Assembly (NCBI GenBank): GCA_023053545.1
Contig: JAKZAN010000004.1
Coordinates: 10,106,001 to 10,170,000 of the forward strand
Direction: 5' to 3'
DNA: 64,000 nt
DNA from: Lepidurus packardi
Lineage: Eukaryota > Arthropoda > Branchiopoda > Notostraca > Triopsidae
The notes beneath the pieces are model-generated. The model was given only the letters and a program-made list of their open reading frames with translations, ran no database searches and was not told where the DNA came from. This document shows positions 1-11,214 of this stretch, one piece after another (position 1 is the first letter of the stretch; the number at the start of each line of letters is the position of its first letter). The position numbers were made by a program, and so were the translations under genes.

Positions 1-566
1 CTTCGGAAGAGCTTCGAAGACCAGAAAGCCAACATTTGCCCGTACTAGAACGTAAACTTAAAGACTTCCAAGGAAACTACGTACTTACTTGCTGAGCTAC
101 AAACAGAACCGAACCTTCTAGTTCTCAGAATCGAACATTTTCATTAGTCAGAGTAGTTCTAGGCTTGTGGTTTGAACAAAAGACTGTTCTGCTTACTCGG
201 CTAATAGAAAATCGAACGTTTTGCGAACTCTGCAATAAAATTCGAACGTTTCTGCTACCCACAAAGCGTCATATAATCCAATTCCGGATCTAAAAAGGAT
301 GTTTATTCAAGAGAGGGACCTCTCAAATGAAACACGTAAAGGCTCTCCTGATAAGCACCGAGCATCAATGTAGTACCACCAGACCTAGTTGGAAAAACAG
401 TAACTTCTCTAGGCAAAGTAGCAAGGAAAAAAAAAACACTTTTCTACATCTTTTCTCCCTGCAAACTTAAGACCATGAGAGAAGAGGTAAGAAAAGAAGA
501 AATCTTTGCTACAAAAGACGTAAAAATACATGAAATATTCAGAGTGGAGGGATAAGAGCGCGTTAC

Positions 567-758
567 CTCCTTTAGGGAATAGCTGAGCGTAGAAGGTTTT
601 GAAAGCCTCTACACGAAGGATACCGGACGGGCAATCCGCTTTGAATCCCCGGTACAAAGCCTTCAATTCGGCACGGCTGAAATTCGTCCTGGACGCGAGG
701 TCCATGAGACGGTCACGTGGTCGACGGTACACGGGATTCTCTTCCTCCAACTCCGAAT
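567..758 (-). CDS. KCNIP: Kv channel-interacting protein (KChIP), first core exon
   Basis: Internal exon of a neuronal calcium sensor-family protein. KChIPs are EF-hand subunits that bind the N-terminus of Kv4 channels and tune surface expression and inactivation. The 192-nt exon encodes DSELEEENP, then TNFSRAELKALYRGFK, then CPSGIL and FYAQLFPKGG. This matches the KChIP core entry (SDSELE, then TKFTRKEL..LYRGFKNECP and Y.QFFPQGD), which includes the first, non-canonical EF hand. It is flanked by a good acceptor (ttgttgcag, exon starts at 758) and a GT donor at 566-565, with phase 1 at both ends. Calcium-binding EF hands 2-4 would lie left of position 1; I see none in 1-566, so the gene is cut by the window edge. 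Drosophila CG5890 is the closest insect relative I know. Family call is firm; the subtype is not resolvable. Confidence 0.85.
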
Positions 759-910
759 CTGCAACAACACAAAATGAAATAAAAATAAAATCGACAAGAG
801 TTCTCAATTCTCTTTCAAGTCACTCTTTAGTCCCTACATGCTAAAAATAATAAAAAAACAAAACTTAAGTAGAAGGCGTGACCTTCCAAGTCGTACTCGA
901 CTACTCGTAC

Positions 911-1136
911 CCAAAGAATGCTTCACTCCAGTCCATGTTTCCCTAAGGCAAGTCCAAAGTCGTCGACTCAGGGGTGCTTTAGGCCGAGCTACAGTCTGCT
1001 CGTCATCCGACGACTGAACCGATTCGCTAACCACGCCCTTTGTACGATGATACCGTGGCACGGTCCGCGTTTTGCTCCCAGTCCCTCGCCTTCGCTCTGT
1101 ACCACTAGGGGTATGGCCACTTACCATTCCATACAT
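911..1136 (-). CDS. KCNIP: KChIP alternative leader exon A (start codon exon)
   Basis: Open from ATG at 1136 to a donor (TTTGG|gtacga) after 911, 226 nt, ending in phase 1. Phase 1 is exactly what the core exon at 758 needs, so the joined reading is ..TGVKHSL-DSELEEE. The 75-residue leader is basic and Ser-rich and ends with Trp/Cys/Leu-rich residues (SRRLWTCLRETWTG). Vertebrate KChIP genes use alternative 5' exons to make N-termini that differ in membrane attachment. I infer the same arrangement here. The second donor 27 nt further (GGAAG|gtcacg) gives the wrong phase. Transcript evidence would settle use and the true start. Confidence 0.5.
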
Positions 1137-2561
1137 TGCTACCTACACGGTGATTGCTTTAGCAAAGTTCCAAGATGCTTTTTGTTTGTCCCCAAATATG
1201 ATTTTTCTTGACAAAAAAATTCTAAGATTTTAAGCAAAGCTAGTACTTTTTTTGCAGTCAATTTGCATCGTAAACTAGCCTCATTATAAAAGTTAAGGGG
1301 AAAATTAAGCGCGGAAACTCGAGACTCATTAAAAAGAGAGATACGATTCCACTTTTGGATGGACATAAAAAGCTCCTGCTCCTGTCTGCGCGTCTGAAAT
1401 ATCAGGTTATGCCCTTCATTTTCTGTTCGCTGTTGACGCTTCTTCTCCTCCTTTTTCACATTAAAAAATAAGGAAATTATTGTGGCGCTCATTTTTGGCA
1501 GAGAGAACTGCGAACCTGCTGTGACAAAATCTGTTGACTGTCCAATTGCTCTTCCTCGCTTTAGAAATTCAGTTACCACAGGAAGTGGGGGCAATGAAAA
1601 GCCAAGATTACTTAAGGGAAGCTGGGATTTGGATACGACAAAAGAGAAACCCGCATCCTCCATGGTATTCCTGGGTTTGTTAGTCTGTCTAAATCAAAAA
1701 GTCACGATTCCCGGAACATTTTTTTCTTATTTTTTTGGGGTGTGGGTTCTGACTCTTTTTCGGCTACCGTTTACGTGATGGGAATACGCGTTGCCATGGA
1801 CTTCACACGCACGCAGCTTCCATTGCCCTACAAAAGAAACTGCTTTTCAATGATCCAAAGCTTCCAAGGATGATACCCGAATCGTGGGCAAATTTCGACG
1901 GGGTAGTCATCAACACCCGCTCCAACTGCTTTTACGATTTTACTTTTACCATTATCACCGTTACTATTTTTTTCTTTTCTTTTTATGTGGCCGAAGTAGC
2001 TTAAAAAGAGAGCAATCTTACAAGGCCCAGTCGTTAATTAGCAACGGTTCCTTAATTAAATTTGCTGCAAAAAAAATTTAGCCCTTATGTTTCGTAATAT
2101 TCTTCGGGTTTTAGTTAAGAAATTCCGTTGCCAAAACAAAAATCTAGGAGAAAAATAAGAAAAATTCATTTTGTGTTGGTTTTCGCTCCCGACACTGCAA
2201 AACATGCTTTCAAATGCCCTATTTTCCAACGATTGAATGTCATAACTTTCTAATGATTTTTTCTACTTATAATTACATTAGTTAAACTTTTTGTACTTTT
2301 AGTATTTAGCCCAATATAAGAAATCCCTTTTTATTAGATTATTTATTATTACATGTAAAGTCTAACACTATTTGTACACTTATTGCTGTTTCTATAAGCA
2401 CAAGAGCATAATCTGTTTTAACGTCCCCTATTTTGAACGCTGTTTAATGTAGTTCATATGCAAATTTTCCAGATTAAAATATTCAGAAATTGCTCAATAT
2501 TCTGCGCTTTAAACTTGTAATTTTTCAATATTTTTACTCGTAACACTCTAAGCACTCAAAC

Positions 2562-2591
2562 CACAGTATAGAGGTTTACTTCTATACTGTG
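2562..2591. repeat. Perfect 11-bp hairpin
   Basis: CACAGTATAGA, an 8-nt loop, then TCTATACTGTG: eleven perfect pairs. It abuts the first copy of the direct repeat beginning at 2593. This could be the end of a small inverted-repeat element. Confidence 0.6.
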
Positions 2592-2592
2592 A

Positions 2593-2997
2593 CTCAAACT
2601 TTCGATCGAAATGTCCCTTTGTATAGGGAGACAAATCCGAAGGTTCCACTTCCGAGACAAATTCTGGAATTGTACTCTAGTTTTAACATAATTTTACTTT
2701 AATTTAAAAATATTATATTGAGATTTTTTTTAATCAACTGTGATATTGATAATTACTAATGGTGATGTACTTCTGAGATTTCTAGTGGGAAGAAAGGTTT
2801 AACTGAAGAAAGGTTCTACTTTGCTTAACTGTAAAACGAACAAAGATTTGAGTCAAACTTGTGTTGCAGTGTAGAAACAAAAGGTGTTTAGAAAAAGGGG
2901 AGAAAAACTCAAACTTTAGAATCCGAATGTCCCTTTCTATAGGGAGACAAACTTGAAGGCTCCACTTCCGAGACAAATTCCCGGAATTTTACTTTGA
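2593..2997. repeat. Degenerate direct repeat pair, about 88 bp
   Basis: Copies at 2593-2680 and 2908-2997 share CTCAAACTTT, ATGTCCCTTT, TATAGGGAGACAAA and CCACTTCCGAGACAAATTC. They are about 315 bp apart in the same orientation. No coding potential is shared. Confidence 0.75.
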
Positions 2998-4500
2998 GAA
3001 CGTAATGAGTTGGCCTTTGAAAAGCGTCTTTGAACTTGTAAAGCAACCTTGGTTTTAATTGGTAGGTAGTGAAAATAATGTAATAGAAATCGCAGGCCAA
3101 AGCACTAACGAAACTAGTCAAAGGTCAAATAGAGTGAACGAGCGAGAGACAAACTCGGCACTTGCTCTCAACTCCAACGTCTCAAGATGACTGACGTATC
3201 ACAACAGCCTCAGGGCACCACTAACCCCAGCATATCGGAAGGACACGCCTGTGCCTTCAGGCTACATTTAAGGCACTCGTCCGCCCCAAAGAATTCTTGA
3301 TTTTTTTTTATCTCTGCTTGTCTTGACCTCACGCGCTGAGGATTCTTCCCGCGGAAAGATTTTTCTGAATTGTTAGCTGCCAAAAGAGGCGAGAAAAATT
3401 AGATTCATTTAACGCCGGCGTTCTTCTCGGTTATGGACCAATTTATGGAACAAAAAAACGATTCTGTCCCTCATTTTTATCCCATGTGCCTCCCAATGGT
3501 TCATATACTACACCAAAAGAGGACCTAAAACGTGCTAACAATTCGACAGGCCTCGAAAACTACCACCACCCCCCCAAAAAAAAACCTTCGCGAACACTAA
3601 TACATATTCAGTGATATTCAACTGGTTGGGATTTTAACACAAAAAGACGCGAATTTTATGGGTCAAGTCATGTAGGACTTTGCAATTCAAAGTTATGATC
3701 GGTCTAATCCACAGAGTACTAAACGACACGCCCCATTTAGCTCCGGGCCGTTAGATTCAAAGGCAATCCCCACCAAAAGCCAATTTCAGTGTCCACAAGT
3801 GCACTTCATGGGCTGGACGAAGGAAAAAACAAACAAAAATGGACTCGGAGATAAAAAAGTAACCAAAAAGTATAAAGATCCGGACGATTTCCTAAATCCT
3901 AGCATTTTGGACCCCCCGAAGCATCCCCCCCGAAAGAAAGCCAAGGCGAAAAACACCTAACAAGACAAGACGAAGCCATTACGTTAAGTGAAGGGGCGGA
4001 GTCAACTTTCTTCGAGGTAACCCAAAACTAAGTCTTTTTTGAATTCTCGCCGGTTCTTCTCTGTAAGTCCCTTTAGTTTTAACCCAAACTAGTCCTACTC
4101 CTACTTCTAGGGTGCAAAAGAAATCGTTAGTCATAGGCCTCCGCCCCCCTACTAATAAATTACCCAGCCGCTTGGAGGCGCTGCTTAACTTGACCCAAAA
4201 ATGCTACAAGACCTTCCGTTCCTCTCTAGAATCGTTCCCCCGCTAAACTCCCTCAAAGAATTTAATCAGAAATACTCTACCCACAGTATATGTAAGCTGA
4301 CTATCCCACCTCACCCTTACATAGTTCCACCAAAGGAGGCATGGCCTCTTTTACAGATCTGTATTTAGGACCAAATTGGTGTTTCAAATTACTTTCAATG
4401 TATCACTGGCGCTATTAGAGCTTTGGTCATATTTCACCCCTAGAAGTTAATGAAGAAAGTAGGCGACCCCTCGGATTCTTCAACCGAAGGGGAGTTGCGT

Positions 4501-4852
4501 AGCAAACTTACGGACCTGACGTCACAAAAGTGTCATGACATGGCTCATGGTGCACATTACACTGGCTAAATCTTTATTCTCTTGTTTAAAATAGTCGTTT
4601 TAGTAGTTTTAAACGTAAGTTTTTTAAACAGTGGTTTAAAACATGTTTCATCCTAGAAATTGTTGACATTTGGATGGCTTCTTGTACATCCTTTACACTA
4701 CTTTAAGAACAATGAATTTTGTTCCCAATTTTTCTGAAGATTCCGTTCACGACTTAGGGCCTTGCAAACTTTCGGTTGACGTCACAAACGTGTCGTGGCG
4801 TGGCTCATGGTGCGTATTACATTGGTTACCCTTTATTCTCGTGTTTAAAACG
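4501..4852. repeat. Degenerate direct repeat pair, about 90 bp
   Basis: Copies at 4501-4594 and 4764-4852 share GCAAACTT, TTGACGTCACAAA or CTGACGTCACAAA, TGGCTCATGGTGC, CTTTATTCTC and TTTAAAA. Each carries a TGACGTCA palindrome (a CRE-like core), which may be coincidental. Confidence 0.7.
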
Positions 4853-6420
4853 GAATACCAAACTTTCGAGTGCTATGATAGTGCTATGATACGTCCATGA
4901 TGTCAGAGAAAAGCATGCCCCTCTTTTGAGATTCATTCATTAATAGCTTAACTACAACTTCGTTCATAATGGAAAGAAAAGTATGACTAGAAATAACCTT
5001 GTTTGCGCTGTTTTTAAACGTTGTTTTACGATGTTATTTCCCTTTGTGTTTTTTCTCCCATTTTATTTCGTTTTAAAATCCCTGAAGCACCTATATATTG
5101 TGTTCTGAAACTGGTAGAACTAAGAAATTTGGAGGAGAGAAAGAGGGTTCAGACCCCCGAGGCAACTAACAGACGATCACAGTTTTAACATTTAACGGCA
5201 ACTGCTAAAATTCAATTTACTTCTCCACCCCTACAATTTCAAACCTATGGCAGTGGCAATCTCACGTCCCATTTAGCTAACAGGTACCTGCAGCTGTAAG
5301 CTAGAGTAGATATTATCTCGCTAAATTTGTTAATCCAAAGCAGGGGGGGGGGGGATAAAGGGGGTTAACAAAAGTTTGGCAACTCCCAAACAGCCAGAAA
5401 CACCGGTCATTAAATCTTGTCAACTTTTGTTTATCTCGCAATTCTCAGCTTGGAAACTTTGAGCTCGAGTTTTGCAAGTTTTTACTCGGAAAACTTTTCT
5501 TTTTCCGTTAACACATGACAGCTATCGCCCCCGGGAACTGCCAAAAAATTGCACGACCGAAATTCTGACAAATTACGCAAAGTCCCGATTTCGCCATGAA
5601 ACTATTGCAAAAACTTGCATGCCAAGAAAATTGCCAACTTATACGTTAACGTGATTTTTTCTCTTTTTTTTCCTTTTTCCTAGAAAAAGAGCCCACTTAT
5701 CACGCCTACTCGGTTTCACAACTCTGTGCAAAAAGCAAATGCTATACCCGAGACTACAGTTGCACCACGTGTTGGTACTACAAAACGTCTAACACAACAA
5801 AATAAAGTCTTACAATCCCATAAATACGATAATGTCTTTCGCCAGGCCTTACCGCCTTTTCCGGTTTAGTCAAACTGTGACTCGCAGCAGTTCTCCGGCC
5901 TGCCTTCAGGACAGCGTCAAGCTGTAATAATGAAATATATATAAGCTAAACCCGGACGAGCAGGGCTTCATAGCCCTCAAGACTGGGACTCGTATAGCCT
6001 TACCTCGGTTGGATCGTTCTTTGCTCGGTGGCGCATTTTTACCGAACAAAATAGTACGTCTGTGCTTGACAGCCTCCGCCAGTCAATATGTGCCTTCAAT
6101 CGTATATAATCAGGTTAACTTGCCGACTACGCCAGTACAAAAGGCAGCCAAAGAAATGCTTCTACACCCACTGAGAGAAAAAAAGAACCTTGCATTTTTT
6201 TTTAAAACAACTTGCCCCTTACCTCAAAACAAGAAATAATTTATTAAATCAACAATATAATAAGCAATAACAATAAAAAATTACTAAAATACAAATCTTA
6301 AAATCCAAAACTAAGCAAACAGTCAAATATTTTAAAATATTTTCCTAATGGTGACTCATAAAGGTTCAGCGTAAATTTTACAAATTTTAACTCAAAATGT
6401 CATCAGACCCTACAATTAAA

Positions 6421-6670
6421 TTGCAATATTACAACTCATTCATTGCAATTCGTTAACTTTAATTGTAATTGCAATTTAAATTGTAATATTTAAATTGCAA
6501 TATCATATGTAAATTGCAATATTACAACTCATTCATTGCGGTTCGTTAGCTTTAATTTTAACTGCAATTTAAATTGTAATATTCAAATTGTAATTGCAAT
6601 TTAAATTGTACTATTTAAATTGCAATATTACAACTCATTCATTGCAATTCGTTAACCTTAATTGTAATTA
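6421..6670 (+). repeat. Three tandem AT-rich units of about 90-105 bp
   Basis: Three units each begin TTGCAATATTACAACTCATT and continue with CATTGCRRTTCGTTA. The tails between them are built of TTTAAATTGTAAT words. Spacing is about 91 and 106 bp. This is minisatellite-like intronic DNA. Confidence 0.8.
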
Positions 6671-8202
6671 TTTAGTTGTATTTTATTTATTTTCAAAAAC
6701 TTACTTAAACATTTTGTACTTTTAACATATTTTTCATTATATTTCAATTTTTACATATATTATATTCTATTTTACATTTAATAATTTTTATATTTGAATT
6801 TTGAATTTTGCTTTTTTCTGATGTATTCTTCTTAAAGTATTTTATTTTATTACCTTTTATTATTTTTATTTTTATTATTTTATTATTTTATACCCTGTAT
6901 ACTCAAATTTAACTTAACTAAAGTAACGAGAAACTTGAGTAGAATTAAGAAATAAAGGGAATAAACCTAGCCGAGCTTTCCAGAAAACCTCGTATGGGAA
7001 CAGAATCTAATATGTCACCAAACAGTGGAGTTATAGTACACACCTACACGGTCCGAATCGATTCTCTTGCTGGATACGTCTTCGGCTGTGTCTTATACTG
7101 TAGTCTCAAACCCTATTGCTGAAGCATGCTGCTGCATACAAACAAGCGTATTTCACGGACGCACACACAGCATATACAACATACCACCCATGCGACAGTC
7201 CGGCGAGAAGCTCACAGGGGAGATCTGTCAAGTGTTTTCCTTCCCTTAGCTTGTCATCAGTTATAATAAAACTCTCCTCTTCCCCCTCCCTAGACGGTCC
7301 CTGTGCGTTCCCCAATCGAAGAAAAGGACGTCATCTTTCCCCGCAATTATTATTTCCTATTTTTTATCTCTTTACGTTATCTCGACCCACCTGTCCCCAC
7401 TTATTGCGTTTCTATAAATATACCATTCCAATAACAAATTGGTTGCTCAGCACCACCATAAAAAAGTTTTAAAAAAAGAAGAATCCCATTCGGTGGCAAC
7501 GACGTAAAGAAAAAAACTCAGACTCTTAATTACTTTTCCTCGGGTGGCAAATCAGTACATTAAAACACTTGGTGAGTTTTCGAGAGCGTAAGTTGAACGA
7601 CGGTAAATGAGACAGGTTTTCAGCTTGGGGGAGGAGTGGTATGTTGAGGTTTTACTTTACACGTATGCTTTAATTAACCCGTCACGACAACACTTGTGCT
7701 GGGCGAAGCAACAAAAAGTGGTTGCAACTTGGGTTTCGGGACAAGATTAGAGCGTCTCTTGTAACTAAACAAGCATAGGGGGTGGCACGGGCACCGTTTT
7801 GTAATTTTGTTTCCCGTAGCATCGTTTAAGAGTCCCTTGACAGCTAACCATGTCTGCGTTTCATCACAATCGTTGCCTGGTTGCTCCTGGTGTCATGCTT
7901 CAAAAGCCCCTTTTCTGCTCTCCTTTAGTTCTTGATGACAGCATCCACTTTACATAAACTGCAAAGTGAGAGGTGCTCTATAGTGCGCCATTGCTCCGCC
8001 TGTCCATCTCCGCCAAAAGGGACACGACAGGGCACACGTGGACTGGAAGCCACGCTTTCCATCGCTTTCACCCGTTTCTACTTCCCTGCACCCCAGTTTT
8101 GTTCTTCCTATTCATTCGTTTGCCAAGCTCTCAATTTGCGTAAAATTCCCAACAAAGTCTAAAGAACATTTATAGAACACATAATAGAAGCTCAAGACTC
8201 AC

Positions 8203-8272
8203 CCATGACGACAGCTTTTTCCTTCTTCTTGAAACCCAAAGCGAGCTTCAGCAGCCGCCAAACTAAACACAT
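8203..8272 (-). CDS. KCNIP: KChIP leader exon B (alternative start or internal exon)
   Basis: A strong donor (CATGG|gtgagt) follows 8203 and leaves phase 1, fitting the core exon at 758. Read as an internal exon it starts after a tag at 8262 (60 nt, phase 1 in and out). Read as a first exon it starts at ATG 8272 and gives MCLVWRLLKLALGFKKKEK, a short hydrophobic and basic leader with a Cys at position 2. Such a leader could anchor the protein to membranes, as in palmitoylated or hydrophobic KChIP isoforms. Both readings share the same frame. The intron to the core exon would be about 7.4 kb. Confidence 0.5.
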
Positions 8273-8747
8273 GGAAAAAATATTACTTAAATAAGATCTA
8301 AAAGTGATATGCTATTCAAACAAACATGCCTAAAGGAGACAAAGAATGCTGCTAGAGTGTGGAAAAATTGTGAAAAGAAACTGAAAGGATAGTGTGATTT
8401 AAAATGAACGCGAAGTTGTAAGTATTCTGTGAAAAGAGAACTTGGATTCGTATTTCCCGAGAATTTTAAGACAAAACGTAATTACGGGCACGCACTGCAT
8501 GACTGGAAAGCGGAGACTCTCGGTGTTGAACGCAATTAACGTTATCAACAACACACGCCAGATTTGAGGCTCGAAGATGGTCCAATTTCAGACGGAGTAG
8601 GCCTACTTGCCTTCTTACTTCTTGATTTCTCTTCAACATTGTTGCAACTTTTCTTTACAATTTGGGGAAATCTGGAACCGGTATTTGCAACCGGTAAAGA
8701 CAGTACTGTACCCGAACTTTGTAAAGTTATTCGTACTGTTTGAACAG

Positions 8748-8945
8748 ATTCGTGAGACCCGTTTGCATTTAAGTTTGCATTAAGTTTGTTTTTTTAAGTT
8801 TTACCGTTTGCATTTAAGTTTCAAAATTCTAGGAATTTCCAAGTCAACGTTATTAGATTCGTGAGACAAGTTAAAGTTTTTTTCTTTTACCGTTTGCATT
8901 TAAGTTTCTACATTCTAGGAATGTCCAAGTCAACGTTATTAGACT
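8748..8945 (+). repeat. Two tandem units of about 100 bp
   Basis: Both units run GATTCGTGAGAC, ACCGTTTGCATTTAAGTTTC, ATTCTAGGAAT, then CCAAGTCAACGTTATTAGA. The first contains an extra internal CGTTTGCATTTAAGTT duplication. Confidence 0.8.
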
Positions 8946-9158
8946 TCGTAAATGACTTATGAGTTGCGATGCGCATTGAGTTGTGGCACAGTTCGGGTTC
9001 GGATTTCCGAAAATCTAAAGTAATGCATCGCGTAGAGATAAAATCCGGGATTTTGAACCGAGTAAATCAAAGACAGGATACAGGTAAAAAAACAGGATCA
9101 AGTTTGGAGAGGAAGGCAAATAGGGTTTAGAACGTCAAGAATGAAAGTCAATATTTAC

Positions 9159-9320
9159 CTTCCTGTAGAGGATGTGTTCGATCTAGTTCATTGTCGCCGA
9201 CTTGGACGCCATCTAGGGGCTCTACTGGTACTGCTATCGACGCTCGGGTTGTGTTGATGGTGGGGGAAACCAGGACCTGACCAGTGGTCCCTGCAGCAGT
9301 CCCTCCATTGCGACGACTGC
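9159..9320 (-). CDS. Candidate upstream KChIP exon
   Basis: A 162-nt open segment with acceptor (ccctaatag, exon from 9320) and donor (GGAAG|gtaaat), phase 1 on both sides. It therefore fits in frame upstream of leader exon B or the core exon. The product is low complexity, Thr/Gly/Val-rich (TAAGTTGQVLVSP), then acidic before the donor. It has no ATG, so a further upstream exon would be needed. Support is splice-site and phase agreement only; I recognise no domain. Confidence 0.3.
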
Positions 9321-11214
9321 CTATTAGGGTAGCCACCCCAAAATGCCAAGTTACTGATATACCGTAAACAGTAGTATGGAATAACTAAAGGTAGAAAAAC
9401 CTAGTCGTTCTGGGTACTAAGTACGTCAATAACTGAGTGGGGCGAACAGCTCCTGGACACCTTTGCATTACCCTTATATTGATTGAAACGTGGGGGGTGA
9501 GTCAATTTCTTTGTGGAATGACTAAAGCAAAAAACTTTCGTTGCATTACTAACTAGCCAATTAATGGAAAACACAAAGGAGTTTGGAAAAGGGGCTCCAC
9601 GCCAATAAACCTGACACCCACGCGCTTCGGTTTCATTTTGGCGCTATAACTCCACGTGGAGGGCCGTAACTTCCGGGTCCGTTACGCAGCCATGTTCAAA
9701 TTCTTTAAGTAATGTAAGACGCAGAAAAGCTTATTTGAAAACAGAGCTGCAGGTACATAAATTCTTAACGAATTCCGCAGTTTCACCGATTCTGACGGGA
9801 CAAGTTAAGCAATTGTAACTAATAAAATCTGACGATTTTAATTCAGGTTTAAAATCCTTTCCATTCGTAAAATGCTAAAGAAATCCTTAACTTTATTTTG
9901 AAATATTTTTTGGAAAACCGTCTGCTATTTTTCTGCTATTCATCTGCTATGTTTCTACGACCTAAATCGGACATCTAAGGTAAACTTGCAGAAGTGTTCT
10001 TACCATGTACTTGCAAGCTAAACGTACAATCGAGACACAGGTGCATCATTTGTTCAAATAAACTTTCTCGAACTATCTCAAATATGAACTGCTTTAAACA
10101 GACCCTTCACAAAATATTCATTCAAAATATAATGGTACAGGTATGAAAAATGTACTACTGCAGAATACGGAGTTATTTCTACGAAAAAAATTAAAAATAA
10201 TTTAAAAGCTATTTATACTATTTCAATGTGTTCTAACATTTCTGTGACATTGAATCTCTCCAACTTCTATATATATCTTAATACTTAAAAATGTACATTT
10301 ACGTTCAAATTTGTTAGATATATAATAACTAAATTAAAAGTTGTCTTCTATCTCTTCCAGCGTACGCTATTGACGGTTCTATCGCGTTTGACTCGGTAAC
10401 AACATTGCTGGAGGAATATCGTTTTCATGTTGAGCTTGTCTGCTTAGTATTACACACTGAGATAAAGATTTACTTCCGTAAGAGGATTAATATCAGGAGA
10501 TTTTTGCCGTGAAGTTGTGTCTGTTACATTCTATGTTTGTTATAAGAATAAAACAGTGCCTATATCCCTTTATCCGAATGACCCAAGAATGTCCCAAGGT
10601 TACTAACAAAAGAATAAGAAAAGGTCAGATAAACAATGGAAGTAAAGATTGGCAGAGCTTAGAAGGACAAGGTTAAAGGACATACCAACATCATTACAAA
10701 AGTTTCGTCTCAATATCGTATAATTTGAACGGATTACGAACGTTGAAAAATACCATGAAAACTTGAATTACTGATCAGTGTTCAAGGAATCCTTTTGAAT
10801 CTAACACCACTTCCCAGGCTGAATACCTAATAACACTTGAATCTATACTACTAAAAGTAAGGACAGGCGTGGTCTATACCTGGACACCTGCCAAACGATT
10901 CGTAGGTCAAACTACAATGCATGCAGTGCCTTTGGAGAAGTTGGTCGAACTAGTCCAGTTACCAAGTCATTAGAAAGTATAGATCGAACTATGGAAAGCA
11001 GATACGAATGACAAGTAAGAATCTTAAATTTAAAAATTAAGCAATCCTTAACATTCGAAATATTGCCCTATAGGGTCCATGTTGCTGTACTTCGAACTCG
11101 GTTTAATTTAAACTTTGCTTAAAAAAAGTAACAAAACTGATCTCTAGCAAGTTTTTTAATCCCACTTCAATAAAAAATATAGCGACGAATCGATATTGAT
11201 TCAAATCAACCAAA
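9321..11214. other. Noncoding stretch upstream of the glycosyltransferase
   Basis: No exon, RNA gene or clear repeat is supported. The sequence is AT-rich, especially 10,130-10,350. Promoter elements of the + strand gene at 11,215 should lie near its right end, but I see no TATA box I would defend. Confidence 0.5.

Larger units (their letters stand above)
1137..8202. other. KChIP intron, repeat-rich noncoding stretch
   Basis: About 7 kb with no exon I can support. It is AT-rich, with degenerate direct repeats at 2593-2997, 4501-4852 and 6421-6670, a perfect 11-bp hairpin at 2562-2591, a G run near 5343-5354, and a very AT-rich stretch at 6240-6900. Open frames at 1139-1663 (-) and 7116-7472 (+) show no domain, compositional or splice support and are probably chance. 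Confidence 0.6.

Noticed and set aside
834-910. Extension of KChIP leader A to the donor at about 890
   Set aside because: That donor leaves phase 2 and would put the EF-hand exon out of frame.
1139-1663. 174-codon open frame on the minus strand
   Set aside because: No domain, low-quality composition, no matching splice phases with neighbours; it lies in a KChIP intron.
6240-6900. CRISPR-like or replication-origin repeat array
   Set aside because: Only three degenerate AT-rich units without unique spacers; a eukaryotic minisatellite is the simpler reading.
7116-7472. 118-codon open frame on the + strand
   Set aside because: No recognisable motif, overlapping open frames on the other strand, AT-rich intronic context.
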